The notes under the pieces are model-generated. The model had not been told where the DNA came from. It did no database searches and worked only from the letters and a program-made list of their open reading frames with translations. From the NCBI GenBank assembly GCA_017454585.1, contig JAFTCU010000288.1, positions 1 to 12,315 on the forward strand: DNA of 12,315 nt, written 5' to 3'. The stretch is from Thermoguttaceae bacterium (GTDB taxonomy: Bacteria > Planctomycetota > Planctomycetia > Pirellulales > Thermoguttaceae). The first letter of the stretch is position 1. Each line of letters begins with the position of its first letter. Shown here piece after piece: positions 6,194 through 12,315 of this stretch. A program made the position numbers and the translations under genes.

Positions 6194-7495
6194 ATGGCTA
6201 CCAATCGACGCAACTTCCTCAAAACCACAGGCATGGCCGCTGCGATCGCTACTTTTGCTGCGAAAAATCAGGTTTACGCCGGAGAAACCTCCGTACTGAA
6301 AATCGGTCAGATCGGCTGCGGAGGCCGTGGCTGCGGCGCCGTCGCGGACGCGATGAGCATCGACCCGAACATCAAACTCACGTGCTCGTGTGACCTTTTC
6401 CCGGAAAAAGTCGCAGCTGCGATGGAGAATCTCAAGGAAAACGTGGGCGATCGTATCGCCGTAACGCCAGAAACGATGTACTCGGGTTTTGATGGTTACA
6501 AAAAAGTCCTCGAAAGCGACGTGGATTCCGTGATTTTGGCCACGCCGCAGTTCTTCCGCCCGCAGATGCTCCTGGAAGCGATCAAGGCCGGGAAGCACGT
6601 CTTCGCCGAGAAGCCCGTGGCGGTGGACGGCGCCGGGATCAAAATGGTGCTGGAAGCGACCGAGCTCGCGAAACAGAAGGGCCTGAACATCGTTTCCGGC
6701 CTCTGCAACCGTTACTGGCCCGGTACGGTGGAATTCGTTGAGAAAATCAAAAACGGCGCCATCAGCGACATCATCGCTGCCAAGGCGAACCGCATGGGCG
6801 GCGGCCTCTGGGCCAGACCCCGCCGTGAAACCGACACGGAAATGAGCTACCAGATGACCAACTGGGTCAACTTCTGCTGGATGGCCAGCGAGTACATCAA
6901 CGACGTGACGATCCATCAGATCGACGTCGCACTCTGGTGCATGGGTGACCCGACTCCGAAATCCGCGATCGGAATGGGCGGCCGCCTCGCCCGCCGTGAA
7001 GCCGACACAGGCGACATGTACGACTCGATGGCCGTCTCCTACGAGTTTGAAAGCGGACAGTTCCTTCAGGCTAACTCCCGCCAGATCGCCGGGACGTGGG
7101 GAGACGCTTCCACGTACCTCTACGGAACCAAAGGTCAGGCACAAATCGCGAACTGTGCCGGCCGTCTGGAAATCTTCGGCGAGAACGCTTGGCGTGACCG
7201 TGAGCGCCGGGAATTCCGCGGGACCCAGATCGAGCACAAAGTCCTGCTCGATGCGATCCGTTCGGGCGGCGAGACCTATGTGAATAACGGTTACTATATG
7301 GCGAACTCGACCGGTACGGCTCTGATGGGACGTCTGGCCGCGTACACCGGAAAGGAAGTGACTTGGGACGACATGCTGAACGACGTGCTTCCCAAGCCGG
7401 AAAAGATGGATTTCGACGCCCTTCCGCCGACCCTGCCGAACGAAAAAGGCGAATACAAAGTTTTCATCCCGGTCGTTGGCTGGCAGTATATGTAA
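6194..7495 (+). CDS. Tat-exported Gfo/Idh/MocA-family oxidoreductase
   Basis: The 433-residue protein begins with a twin-arginine signal, NRRNFLKTTGMAAA at 4-17, ending near residue 29, so it should be exported folded with its cofactor. A Rossmann domain follows: LKIGQIGCGGRGCGA at 35-49 for NAD(P) binding. AGKHVFAEKPVAVD at 132-145 carries the family EKP motif with Lys140. The C-terminal alpha/beta domain has NDVTIHQIDVALWCMGDP at 236-253, in which His241 and Asp244 are the likely substrate-site pair. Planctomycetes often encode many exported proteins of this kind. Known relatives oxidise sugars or polyols, and the GH109 branch hydrolyses glycosides by an NAD-dependent route. GH109 proteins usually have a changed EKP motif, so an oxidoreductase is favoured. 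The substrate is unknown. GAAAGG at 6180-6185 with eight bases of spacing supports the start. Confidence 0.92.
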   Translation: MATNRRNFLKTTGMAAAIATFAAKNQVYAGETSVLKIGQIGCGGRGCGAVADAMSIDPNIKLTCSCDLFPEKVAAAMENLKENVGDRIAVTPETMYSGFDGYKKVLESDVDSVILATPQFFRPQMLLEAIKAGKHVFAEKPVAVDGAGIKMVLEATELAKQKGLNIVSGLCNRYWPGTVEFVEKIKNGAISDIIAAKANRMGGGLWARPRRETDTEMSYQMTNWVNFCWMASEYINDVTIHQIDVALWCMGDPTPKSAIGMGGRLARREADTGDMYDSMAVSYEFESGQFLQANSRQIAGTWGDASTYLYGTKGQAQIANCAGRLEIFGENAWRDRERREFRGTQIEHKVLLDAIRSGGETYVNNGYYMANSTGTALMGRLAAYTGKEVTWDDMLNDVLPKPEKMDFDALPPTLPNEKGEYKVFIPVVGWQYM

Positions 7496-7512
7496 GGGAT
7501 TTTTCTTGGAGT

Positions 7513-7546
7513 GCGATGATACAGTCGCGCAAGCGACCTTCATCGC
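7513..7546. other. Two-tier hairpin with GCAA tetraloop
   Basis: Outer arms GCGATGA (7513-7519) and TCATCGC (7540-7546) pair over 7 bp. Inside them, GTCGC and GCGAC (7524-7528 with 7533-7537) close a GCAA tetraloop. It starts 17 bases after the oxidoreductase stop codon. Only TTT follows it, so it could act as a weak terminator or as an RNA 3'-end stabiliser. Confidence 0.55.
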
Positions 7547-7556
7547 TTTCCCTTGA

Positions 7557-7585
7557 GGCAATATCGCCTCGAAGAGGCGTTTGCC
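7557..7585. other. Hairpin with GAA triloop
   Basis: Inner arms CGCCTC (7565-7570) and GAGGCG (7574-7579) close the loop GAA. Outer arms GGCAA (7557-7561) and TTGCC (7581-7585) extend the stem across a small internal loop. The three-base loop recalls the 26-nt palindromic element, but the arms differ. Confidence 0.5.
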
Positions 7586-7657
7586 GCTGAAGCACGCTGG
7601 ACGTTTCCCACGAGTAAACTCCTTTTCACCGCCACGTTTTCAGGTCGCTAAGTGAAA

Positions 7658-7692
7658 GCGGCAAAGGAAGCCTTCGGCTTCTGTATTGCCGC
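7658..7692. other. Nested hairpin with TTC triloop
   Basis: Outer arms GCGGCAA (7658-7664) and TTGCCGC (7686-7692) pair over 7 bp, and inner arms GAAGCC and GGCTTC (7667-7672 with 7676-7681) close the loop TTC. The same TTGCCGC heptamer at 7581-7587 could pair alternatively with 7658-7664, so two folds exclude each other. The 284-base spacer 7496-7779 otherwise holds no gene that can be supported. Confidence 0.55.
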
Positions 7693-7702
7693 ATTCCAAA
7701 AA

Positions 7703-7730
7703 ACGGCGCAGAAAGCGCCGTCCCTCCGTA
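7703..7730 (+). repeat. Palindromic element, copy 5 (variant)
   Basis: Arms ACGGCGC and GCGCCGT (7703-7709 with 7715-7721) pair perfectly over 7 bp around AGAAA, followed by CCCTCCGTA. The layout (GC-rich arms starting ACG, a purine loop, a C-run tail ending CCGTA) matches the other four copies with compensating changes in the arms and two extra bases in the tail. It lies 49 bases before the DUF4091 gene. Confidence 0.55.
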
Positions 7731-7779
7731 TTCCCCCCCCCTCAAAATTTTTCTTTTTCCCCACCTGAAAGGCCCACCC

Positions 7780-10185
7780 ATGTTTCGATCCAAATTCTTC
7801 GAAGTTTTTTTGATCCTTTCGTTCGTTTGTGTTTCCGCTCTTCAGGCCGAAGAGGTGAATCTCGCGCTGAACAAGCCGTACACGCTGCAGCCGCGGCCAA
7901 CGTATTCTCACTGTACGGACCCGGAAGATACGATCCAGCTCACCGACGGCCAGACGACCACCAGCTACTTCTGGACGCAAAAAGGAACGGTCGGCTGGGT
8001 CAGTGCCATTTACGGCGCCATTACGGTCGATTTGGGAGCCGTTGAGTCGATCAGCCGGTTTGAAATGACCACCGCGGCAGGGGTAGCCGGCGTGGAATTC
8101 CCCCAGGCCGTTTTTGTGCAGGTCAGCGACGACGGAAAAACCTTCCGAGAAGCGTGCGAGCTGATGACCGACGACTTCGAAATTCACGGGCAGCCGCCGA
8201 AAAAGTACACGCTCTGGACGCTCAGTTCTAAGAAACTCGAAACCAAGGGCCGGTTCGTCCGGTTCCTGATCCTGGCCGCCGGCTCCTTTGCGTTTACGGA
8301 CGAGATCCGAGTTTTCAAGGGTGAAAAAGACCCGGCGGAGATCACGGTCACGACGCCCGAAACGCAGAGCATCGAGGAATTCTTCCATGCGGTCAAGTTC
8401 CACCTCTGCGTCCAACGCCGTTGGCAGCTTGACTACGCGAGCCTGCAAAGCGTGATCCAGGAGTCAGAAATCAGCGACGCCGCCAAAACGGACCTCCTCA
8501 AGCGTCTCGAAACGCTTTACGCCGGGCGTTCCGGGAAAACCGAGCCGGAGTCGCTGGATGCTTGCTCCATTCTTCCGCTGAACCCGCAGCACGCGGAGTT
8601 TTACCGAATCCAGGCCGCTCTTTGGAAAACGGAACGGCCCAATGACGCGCCGATCCTCGTTTCCGGAAGCGGCATTTGGGACTGGCTGGAAAACTTCACG
8701 TCGGTGAAAAACCTTCCGAAGGCTGAAATCAGCGTGGCCGCGATGCAGAAGGAAACCCGCTCCGGCGCGTTCTGCCTCTTTAACACGACGCAGGAAAAGC
8801 AGAGCGTTTCGTTCCGGATCCAGGGCCTTCAGGATGCCGCGGACTGGACCGTTTACCGGACAGTTTGGACCGATACGGGCGTCATGACGCCGGTCGCCTG
8901 CGCTCTGCCGGAGGTGAAACCCGGCGCGGATGGAACGTACAAGCTCGATCTGGTGCCGGGCATTGTCCAGCAGATCTGGGTCGAATTCCACACGAAGGAC
9001 CTGAACCTCGCGCAGAAGAAAACCTTCCCGGGAAAAATCGGCTTTACGTCCGGTTCCAGTGCTGAGATCCCCGTCGCGCTGACGGTTTACCCGCTGGTTT
9101 TCCCGGAGAAAACGACGCTCATGACCGGCGGCTGGGACTACACGAACGGCCGCGCCTCATATAATGTGAACGCCCTGAACCGCGACGATTTTATTCGATG
9201 CCTGAAGGCTCACCACGTCAACGCGCCGTGGGCGACGAACGGCGTTTTGCTGCGTGACTGCAAGCGGAACGCGGACGGCTCCATCACCATCGACACGAAG
9301 GAATTTGACGACTGGGTCGCGCTCTGGAAACCGTCGGAGGTCCGCGAGTACTTCATTTTCATGGCCCTGGGCGGCTGGAGCAGCGGCGAAACCGCGCCGA
9401 CTTTCCTCGGCACGAAGACCGGAACGCCGGAGTTCCGTCAGGCAATCACCAGCTGGCTCGAAGCCTGGGCGAAGCATTGGGCTGAACTCGGGATCCGGCC
9501 GAACCAGATCAACCTCCTGCTTCATGACGAGCCGAACGAATCGATGAAGAACACGGAGTCGTTCATCGAATGGAGCACCGCGATCCACGAGGCGTGCCCG
9601 GGCGTGAAGGTCTGGGAGGACCCGTGCTGGACGAAATTTGATCAAGCGCCGCTTGACTTCTTTGCGGCCTGCGACGTTTTGTGCCCGAACCGCCGCGCGT
9701 GGCTCCTGCAGCCGGAAGAGTTCGCGAAATTCTACGCCAACCAGAGCCGGGAAGGCCGCGAGCTGAACCTTTACTCCTGCTCCGGCCCGCAGCGTTTGCT
9801 CGACCCGTACGGCTACATGCTCCTGCAGGCGTGGCACGCGGCGGACATCGGCGCGACCGCCTCGTTCTTCTGGGCGATGGGTGACGGCGGCGGAGTCAGT
9901 TCCTGGTCCGAGTATTTCCTCGGGCGGAATTCGTACTCACCGCTTTTCATCGACCCGAAAGTTGCGACCGTTACGGACGGAAAGCATATAAAAGCGATCG
10001 CGGCCGGCGCGCAGGATTACGAGTACATCGTGATGGCACGCAAGAAGCTCGGCGACTCGCCCGAACTGAAAGCGGCGATCCGGTCCGTTCAGGATCCGTT
10101 CCCGTCGATCCAGTGGGAAGATCCGACGGACCGCGGAGCCGCCGATCGTGCGCGGGTCCAGATCCTCGAGATGATGTGCAAATAA
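7780..10185 (+). CDS. Secreted discoidin-like + DUF4091/GH123-like glycoside hydrolase
   Basis: This 801-residue exported protein has a signal peptide (1 to about 23, SALQA-EE). Residues 26-182 form an F5/8 type C-like (discoidin) sugar-binding fold, shown by NLALNKPYTLQP, LTDGQTT, ITVDLGAVESISRFEM and GRFVRFLI. A helical linker (about 195-250) and beta-rich region (about 290-440, with FCLFNTTQEKQSVSFRI) lead to a C-terminal TIM-barrel of the DUF4091/GH123 type. LLLHDEPNES at 580-588 holds the adjacent Asp583-Glu584 pair. In GH123 N-acetylgalactosaminidases such a pair stabilises the substrate acetamido group and protonates the leaving group. AAGAQDYEYIVMARKK at 741-756 is the usual DUF4091 C-terminal signature. 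An amino sugar substrate is possible, but DUF4091 is diverse and mostly untested. GAAAGG at 7767-7772 with seven bases of spacing supports the start. The phosphodiesterase gene follows after 60 bases. Confidence 0.85.
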   Translation: MFRSKFFEVFLILSFVCVSALQAEEVNLALNKPYTLQPRPTYSHCTDPEDTIQLTDGQTTTSYFWTQKGTVGWVSAIYGAITVDLGAVESISRFEMTTAAGVAGVEFPQAVFVQVSDDGKTFREACELMTDDFEIHGQPPKKYTLWTLSSKKLETKGRFVRFLILAAGSFAFTDEIRVFKGEKDPAEITVTTPETQSIEEFFHAVKFHLCVQRRWQLDYASLQSVIQESEISDAAKTDLLKRLETLYAGRSGKTEPESLDACSILPLNPQHAEFYRIQAALWKTERPNDAPILVSGSGIWDWLENFTSVKNLPKAEISVAAMQKETRSGAFCLFNTTQEKQSVSFRIQGLQDAADWTVYRTVWTDTGVMTPVACALPEVKPGADGTYKLDLVPGIVQQIWVEFHTKDLNLAQKKTFPGKIGFTSGSSAEIPVALTVYPLVFPEKTTLMTGGWDYTNGRASYNVNALNRDDFIRCLKAHHVNAPWATNGVLLRDCKRNADGSITIDTKEFDDWVALWKPSEVREYFIFMALGGWSSGETAPTFLGTKTGTPEFRQAITSWLEAWAKHWAELGIRPNQINLLLHDEPNESMKNTESFIEWSTAIHEACPGVKVWEDPCWTKFDQAPLDFFAACDVLCPNRRAWLLQPEEFAKFYANQSREGRELNLYSCSGPQRLLDPYGYMLLQAWHAADIGATASFFWAMGDGGGVSSWSEYFLGRNSYSPLFIDPKVATVTDGKHIKAIAAGAQDYEYIVMARKKLGDSPELKAAIRSVQDPFPSIQWEDPTDRGAADRARVQILEMMCK

Positions 10186-10221
10186 ATTCAGCGTTTTTAA
10201 TTCCCTTCAAAGAGTTTTTTC

Positions 10222-10239
10222 AAGGAGTTTTTTAAGGAG
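10222..10239 (+). promoter_or_regulatory. Duplicated Shine-Dalgarno site before the phosphodiesterase gene
   Basis: AAGGAG occurs at 10222-10227 and again at 10234-10239, the second six bases before ATG. The two sit in a 12-base tandem duplication (AAGGAG plus a run of six T), and a third, degenerate unit AAAGAG precedes them. This is the strongest ribosome binding site in the window; the other plus-strand genes use AAAGG. Confidence 0.7.
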
Positions 10240-10245
10240 ATTGCA

Positions 10246-11148
10246 ATGATTCGTTTGTTTACCTGCCTCCTGGCTGTATGCATGACCGCGGCTCTTTACG
10301 CGGCAGATCCCCAAATTGATTCCCCGGTCGGCGTGAAGCACGTCCTCGTGGTCGGCTGGGACGGCTACGGCGCCCACTACGTGAAGTGGGACGAAGTACC
10401 GACCCTCAAGAAGATGAAAGAAAACGGGGCGTGGACCCTCAAAACCCGCTGCGTTTTGCCGTCCGTCAGTTCGATCAACTGGCACTCGATCGTGATGGGG
10501 GCAGGTTCGGAGCTTCACGGCTACAGAAACTGGGGTTCCGTCACGCCGGAGATCCCGTCCCGCGTCGTCACTGAACGGAATCTTTTCCCGGACATTTTCT
10601 ACCTGATCCACACACAGAAACCTGAAGCGGAAACCGCGCTGGCTTCCACCTGGAAGGAGTTCGACAAATTCGTGGACGGTGAGAAGATCAAGTTCAAGCA
10701 ATGGATCGACCACGATTACGACGCGCTCACCAACACGACGATCGATTTCCTCGGCCACAATCCAACCCTCACGTTCGTCTATTACTCTGAGCCGGACCAC
10801 GTTGGCCATTCCGTGGGCTGGGGCTCGGATGAATACTACGCCGTCGTGCGCAAATTGGACGCCTGGCTTGGCAAGATCATCACGTACCTGGAAGAAAACG
10901 ACCGCATGAAAGACACTCTGGTGATTTTCGTTTCGGACCACGGCGGAACGGAAAAGGGCCACGGCAAAGATCTGCTTTCGCACATGGAAACGCCGTTCAT
11001 CCTGTACGGCGCGGGCGTGAAGAAGGGTGAGATCGAGGACGTCGTGGTGAACTACGACACGGCCGCGACGATCGCGTGGGTCCTGGGTCTCGAAGCTCCT
11101 CAGTGCTGGCGCGGCAAGCCGGTCACTGGCGCTTTTGAGACGAAATAA
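10246..11148 (+). CDS. Secreted type I phosphodiesterase / alkaline phosphatase-superfamily enzyme
   Basis: The 300-residue protein has a signal peptide (1 to about 20, ALYAA-DP) and the metal-binding pattern of the type I phosphodiesterase/nucleotide pyrophosphatase family. VGWDGYG at 36-42 gives metal ligand Asp39. LPSVSSINWHS at 71-81 aligns with the nucleophile loop, with Ser75 as nucleophile and Asn78 as oxyanion partner; many relatives have Thr instead of Ser. SEPDHVGHSVG at 181-191 gives Asp184 and His188, and FVSDHGGTEKGHG at 228-240 gives Asp231, His232 and His239. All six two-zinc ligands are therefore present, so it should be active on phosphate mono- or diesters outside the cytoplasm. 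It is shorter than typical NPP enzymes (about 400), lacking a cap insertion. The two AAGGAG sites upstream define the start. It is the last gene of the plus-strand block and is followed by a terminator. A phosphorylated or phosphodiester-linked glycan substrate is possible but inferred only from position. Confidence 0.88.
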   Translation: MIRLFTCLLAVCMTAALYAADPQIDSPVGVKHVLVVGWDGYGAHYVKWDEVPTLKKMKENGAWTLKTRCVLPSVSSINWHSIVMGAGSELHGYRNWGSVTPEIPSRVVTERNLFPDIFYLIHTQKPEAETALASTWKEFDKFVDGEKIKFKQWIDHDYDALTNTTIDFLGHNPTLTFVYYSEPDHVGHSVGWGSDEYYAVVRKLDAWLGKIITYLEENDRMKDTLVIFVSDHGGTEKGHGKDLLSHMETPFILYGAGVKKGEIEDVVVNYDTAATIAWVLGLEAPQCWRGKPVTGAFETK

Positions 11149-11168
11149 AGCCAGACTTTCCTGAATCA

Positions 11169-11196
11169 GAAAGACAAAAGACAAAAGACGAAGAAC
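11169..11196. repeat. Heptamer tandem repeat (AAAAGAC type, 4 units)
   Basis: Units GAAAGAC, AAAAGAC, AAAAGAC and a degenerate GAAGAAC are in exact 7-base register. The array follows the phosphodiesterase stop by 20 bases and runs into the left arm of the terminator. On the minus strand it supplies a T-rich tract after the hairpin (TTCTTCGTCTTTT), which could help termination from the right. Confidence 0.7.
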
Positions 11197-11237
11197 CTCC
11201 CCCTGGGCCTTTCAGCCCTCTGTGGGGAGGTTTGATT
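11194..11237. terminator. Probable bidirectional terminator
   Basis: AACCTCCCC (11194-11202) pairs perfectly over 9 bp with GGGGAGGTT (11224-11232), followed on the plus strand by TGATTTT. A smaller hairpin, GGGC with GCCC (11205-11208 with 11215-11218), lies inside the loop. It lies between the convergent phosphodiesterase and minus-strand genes. The stop codon of the minus-strand gene (11212-11214) falls in the loop, so ribosomes finishing that gene would cover the hairpin. Confidence 0.75.
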
Positions 11238-11859
11238 TTAACTCCTCGGGGATCGGGACAACACACCGAAACCCCGACGGGCGTATATCCCACCAGCCGC
11301 TGCAAACCCACGGGCCGCATTCTTCGATGACCGGTTCTTCTTTCAAGTCGAAATATTCTAACTCTTCCCGAATAAGCTGCGGGTCTGACGAAAAATAGCA
11401 GAGGTGATTTTCGTCAGACAAAACGCGCGTTTCGCATTCCGGAAAACTGCATTTCGGTTTCAGAAACTTCCGGATCTGCCTGACGGCAGCAAAGCCCAAC
11501 CAGGAAATTCCGATATCGCCGACCGAAATCTTCGGCCGAAAAGGCTTCAACTGGTCTGAGGCAAACAGGAAATTCAGAAACTGCAAGTTTTCCTGGGTGA
11601 ACTCGATCAGAAAGCCCTTTTCGACCAGGCAAAGAATGGATTCTTTGATCCGGGGGGCCTCGACTTTCTTCGGGATCTCAACGTTGGGGTACAATTCACT
11701 GCGAAAACGTTCGTCCCGAAAGTCTTTTTCGAATCTCTTGACCAAAAGCAGGAGCGAAAACCCTGCGAGTCCCATTTTTAATTCGTTCAAAATGACCGCA
11801 TCGAGAGGGGACAAATCGATCGTTCGCAGGTAATCAGACAGCGTAGCAGATGATTTCAT
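11212..11859 (-). CDS. Protein of unknown function with a Cys/His motif
   Basis: I do not recognise this 215-residue protein. It has no signal peptide and no clear membrane span; a hydrophobic stretch at about 30-41 (GLAGFSLLLLVKR) looks like a helix of a soluble domain. Residues 70-105 (APRIKESILCLVEKGFLIEF and onward) look like a helix-turn-helix or winged-helix-like segment, but this is only an impression. CSFPECETRVLSDENHLC at about 141-158 spaces Cys, Cys, His and Cys as in a small zinc knuckle. The C-terminus holds a Trp/Cys-rich stretch (CGPWVCSGWWDIRPSGFRC) that may be a second metal site or an interaction surface. AGGAG at 11871-11867 with seven bases of spacing supports the ATG, which overlaps the upstream stop as ATGA, so the two genes are translationally coupled. 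The protein is less GC-rich in coding than the glycan genes. It ends inside the terminator hairpin. Confidence 0.75.
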   Translation of the reverse strand: MKSSATLSDYLRTIDLSPLDAVILNELKMGLAGFSLLLLVKRFEKDFRDERFRSELYPNVEIPKKVEAPRIKESILCLVEKGFLIEFTQENLQFLNFLFASDQLKPFRPKISVGDIGISWLGFAAVRQIRKFLKPKCSFPECETRVLSDENHLCYFSSDPQLIREELEYFDLKEEPVIEECGPWVCSGWWDIRPSGFRCVVPIPEELKSNLPTEG

Positions 11860-12315
11860 TTTGACTCTCCTGTTAACAAAATCTCCGTTTGTTTGGGGCC
11901 GTTTGAGAGAATACGATCCAGATTTTTGCGCAGTCCGTCTGTTTCGCAGTCGTAAGGCTTCGGCCAGTTTTCCTTTTCCTTCTCAAAGTTTTTCAGGCGA
12001 TTTAATTCCCAGGACAAAACGTCTTCTTTCTTTTTCCCGTCAAAATCCTGCAAACACGCCGCGCAAGCATTAATGAAAGTGGCACAGCCGTGAATTTCCG
12101 AGCATCTCGGACAGGCATTCTTATGCTCCCTGGGCCGGATGATGCCGTCGGACCAGACCTGAAACGTTCCATCATGTACCCAGTTCGCTTCGCTGCGGGT
12201 CAGGCCGGTTTGAGCGAGCATTTGGCTGAAAGGCGTTTCCTGTGGACTCCCGGAACACACGGTGAGACGAAAAAACTGAATGTCCGTTCGGGTCTTTCCG
12301 GAATTCAAATCCAGA
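11856..12315 (-). CDS. Zinc-ribbon-like protein of unknown function, 5' end beyond window
   Basis: The frame is open from the stop at 11856-11858 to the right edge (12315), about 152 residues. No ATG is available in the visible N-terminal part. TTG at 12308 is a possible start, but codons upstream of it (CTG, GAT) remain open, so the gene probably begins outside the window. The recognisable part is CPRCSEIHGCATFINACAACL in the middle third, with two CxxC pairs plus His and Cys between, typical of a structural zinc-binding fold. Downstream is a charged helical segment (KKKEDVLSWELNRLKNFEKEKENW). There is no signal peptide in the visible part. Its stop overlaps the next gene's start (ATGA). I assign no function. 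Two adjacent unknown genes, both with Cys/His clusters, suggest one complex or pathway. What lies further upstream is not visible. Confidence 0.7.
   Translation of the reverse strand, partial: LDLNSGKTRTDIQFFRLTVCSGSPQETPFSQMLAQTGLTRSEANWVHDGTFQVWSDGIIRPREHKNACPRCSEIHGCATFINACAACLQDFDGKKKEDVLSWELNRLKNFEKEKENWPKPYDCETDGLRKNLDRILSNGPKQTEILLTGESK

Noticed and set aside
6134..7561. 475-codon open frame on the minus strand opposite the oxidoreductase gene
   Set aside because: It is the antisense of a well-supported gene, its translation is rich in His, Arg, Val and Gly without family motifs, and it would start inside the hairpin spacer. Codon bias of the sense gene explains it.
548..7730. CRISPR array made of the palindromic copies
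   Set aside because: The copies are hundreds to thousands of bases apart, in both orientations, with genes between them and no regular spacers.
7648..8448. 266-codon minus-strand open frame covering the hairpin spacer and the start of the DUF4091 gene
   Set aside because: It is antisense to the signal peptide and discoidin-like region and contains no motif. The hairpins argue for noncoding use of the spacer.
10207..11184. 325-codon open frame on the minus strand opposite the phosphodiesterase gene
   Set aside because: It is fully antisense to a gene with all catalytic motifs, is Arg/Val/Asp-rich, and has no recognisable domain.
1..12315. Insertion sequence, prophage or integrative element
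   Set aside because: No transposase, integrase, tRNA-end duplication or terminal inverted repeats were seen; the palindromic elements are too short to encode anything.

Overview
This window looks like a chromosomal segment from a member of the Planctomycetes-Verrucomicrobia-Lentisphaerae group, most likely a host-associated or gut planctomycete. That placement is inferred. It rests on the Tat-exported Gfo/Idh/MocA oxidoreductase of a type common in planctomycetes, on a run of secreted carbohydrate-active proteins, and on the DUF4091/GH123-like hydrolase. No rRNA, tRNA, transposase or CRISPR array is visible.

Layout. From the left edge to about 1470, the minus strand carries deoC (deoxyribose-phosphate aldolase), preceded by a good sigma70-like promoter and followed by the 5' part of a secreted TIM-barrel glycoside hydrolase that runs off the window. 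From 1663 to 11148, six plus-strand genes follow: a secreted ankyrin-repeat protein, an FGGY sugar kinase, a secreted GH28-like beta-helix protein, a Tat-exported Gfo/Idh/MocA oxidoreductase, a discoidin-like plus DUF4091/GH123-like hydrolase, and a secreted type I phosphodiesterase/alkaline phosphatase-fold enzyme. A bidirectional-looking terminator separates these from two minus-strand genes of unknown function (11212-12315). That pair is joined by an ATGA overlap, and both proteins carry Cys/His motifs suggesting zinc binding.

Function. The middle block reads as a glycan-utilisation locus. Exported hydrolases (GH28-like, DUF4091/GH123-like, the left-edge barrel protein) and an exported phosphodiesterase would act outside the cytoplasm. 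The FGGY kinase, and possibly DeoC, would handle released sugars inside. The substrate cannot be read from the sequence. No transporter or dedicated regulator lies in the window.

The most unusual content is between the genes. A 26-nt palindromic element (8-nt arms, 3-nt loop, tail CCCCGTA) occurs five times. Short tandem repeats with a period of exactly seven bases, but different unit sequences, occur in five spacers. In two places the palindrome and the heptamer array abut with no gap, and one such composite ends two bases before the kinase start codon, where a ribosome binding site would be expected. The 284-base spacer at 7496-7779 holds four strong hairpins in series.
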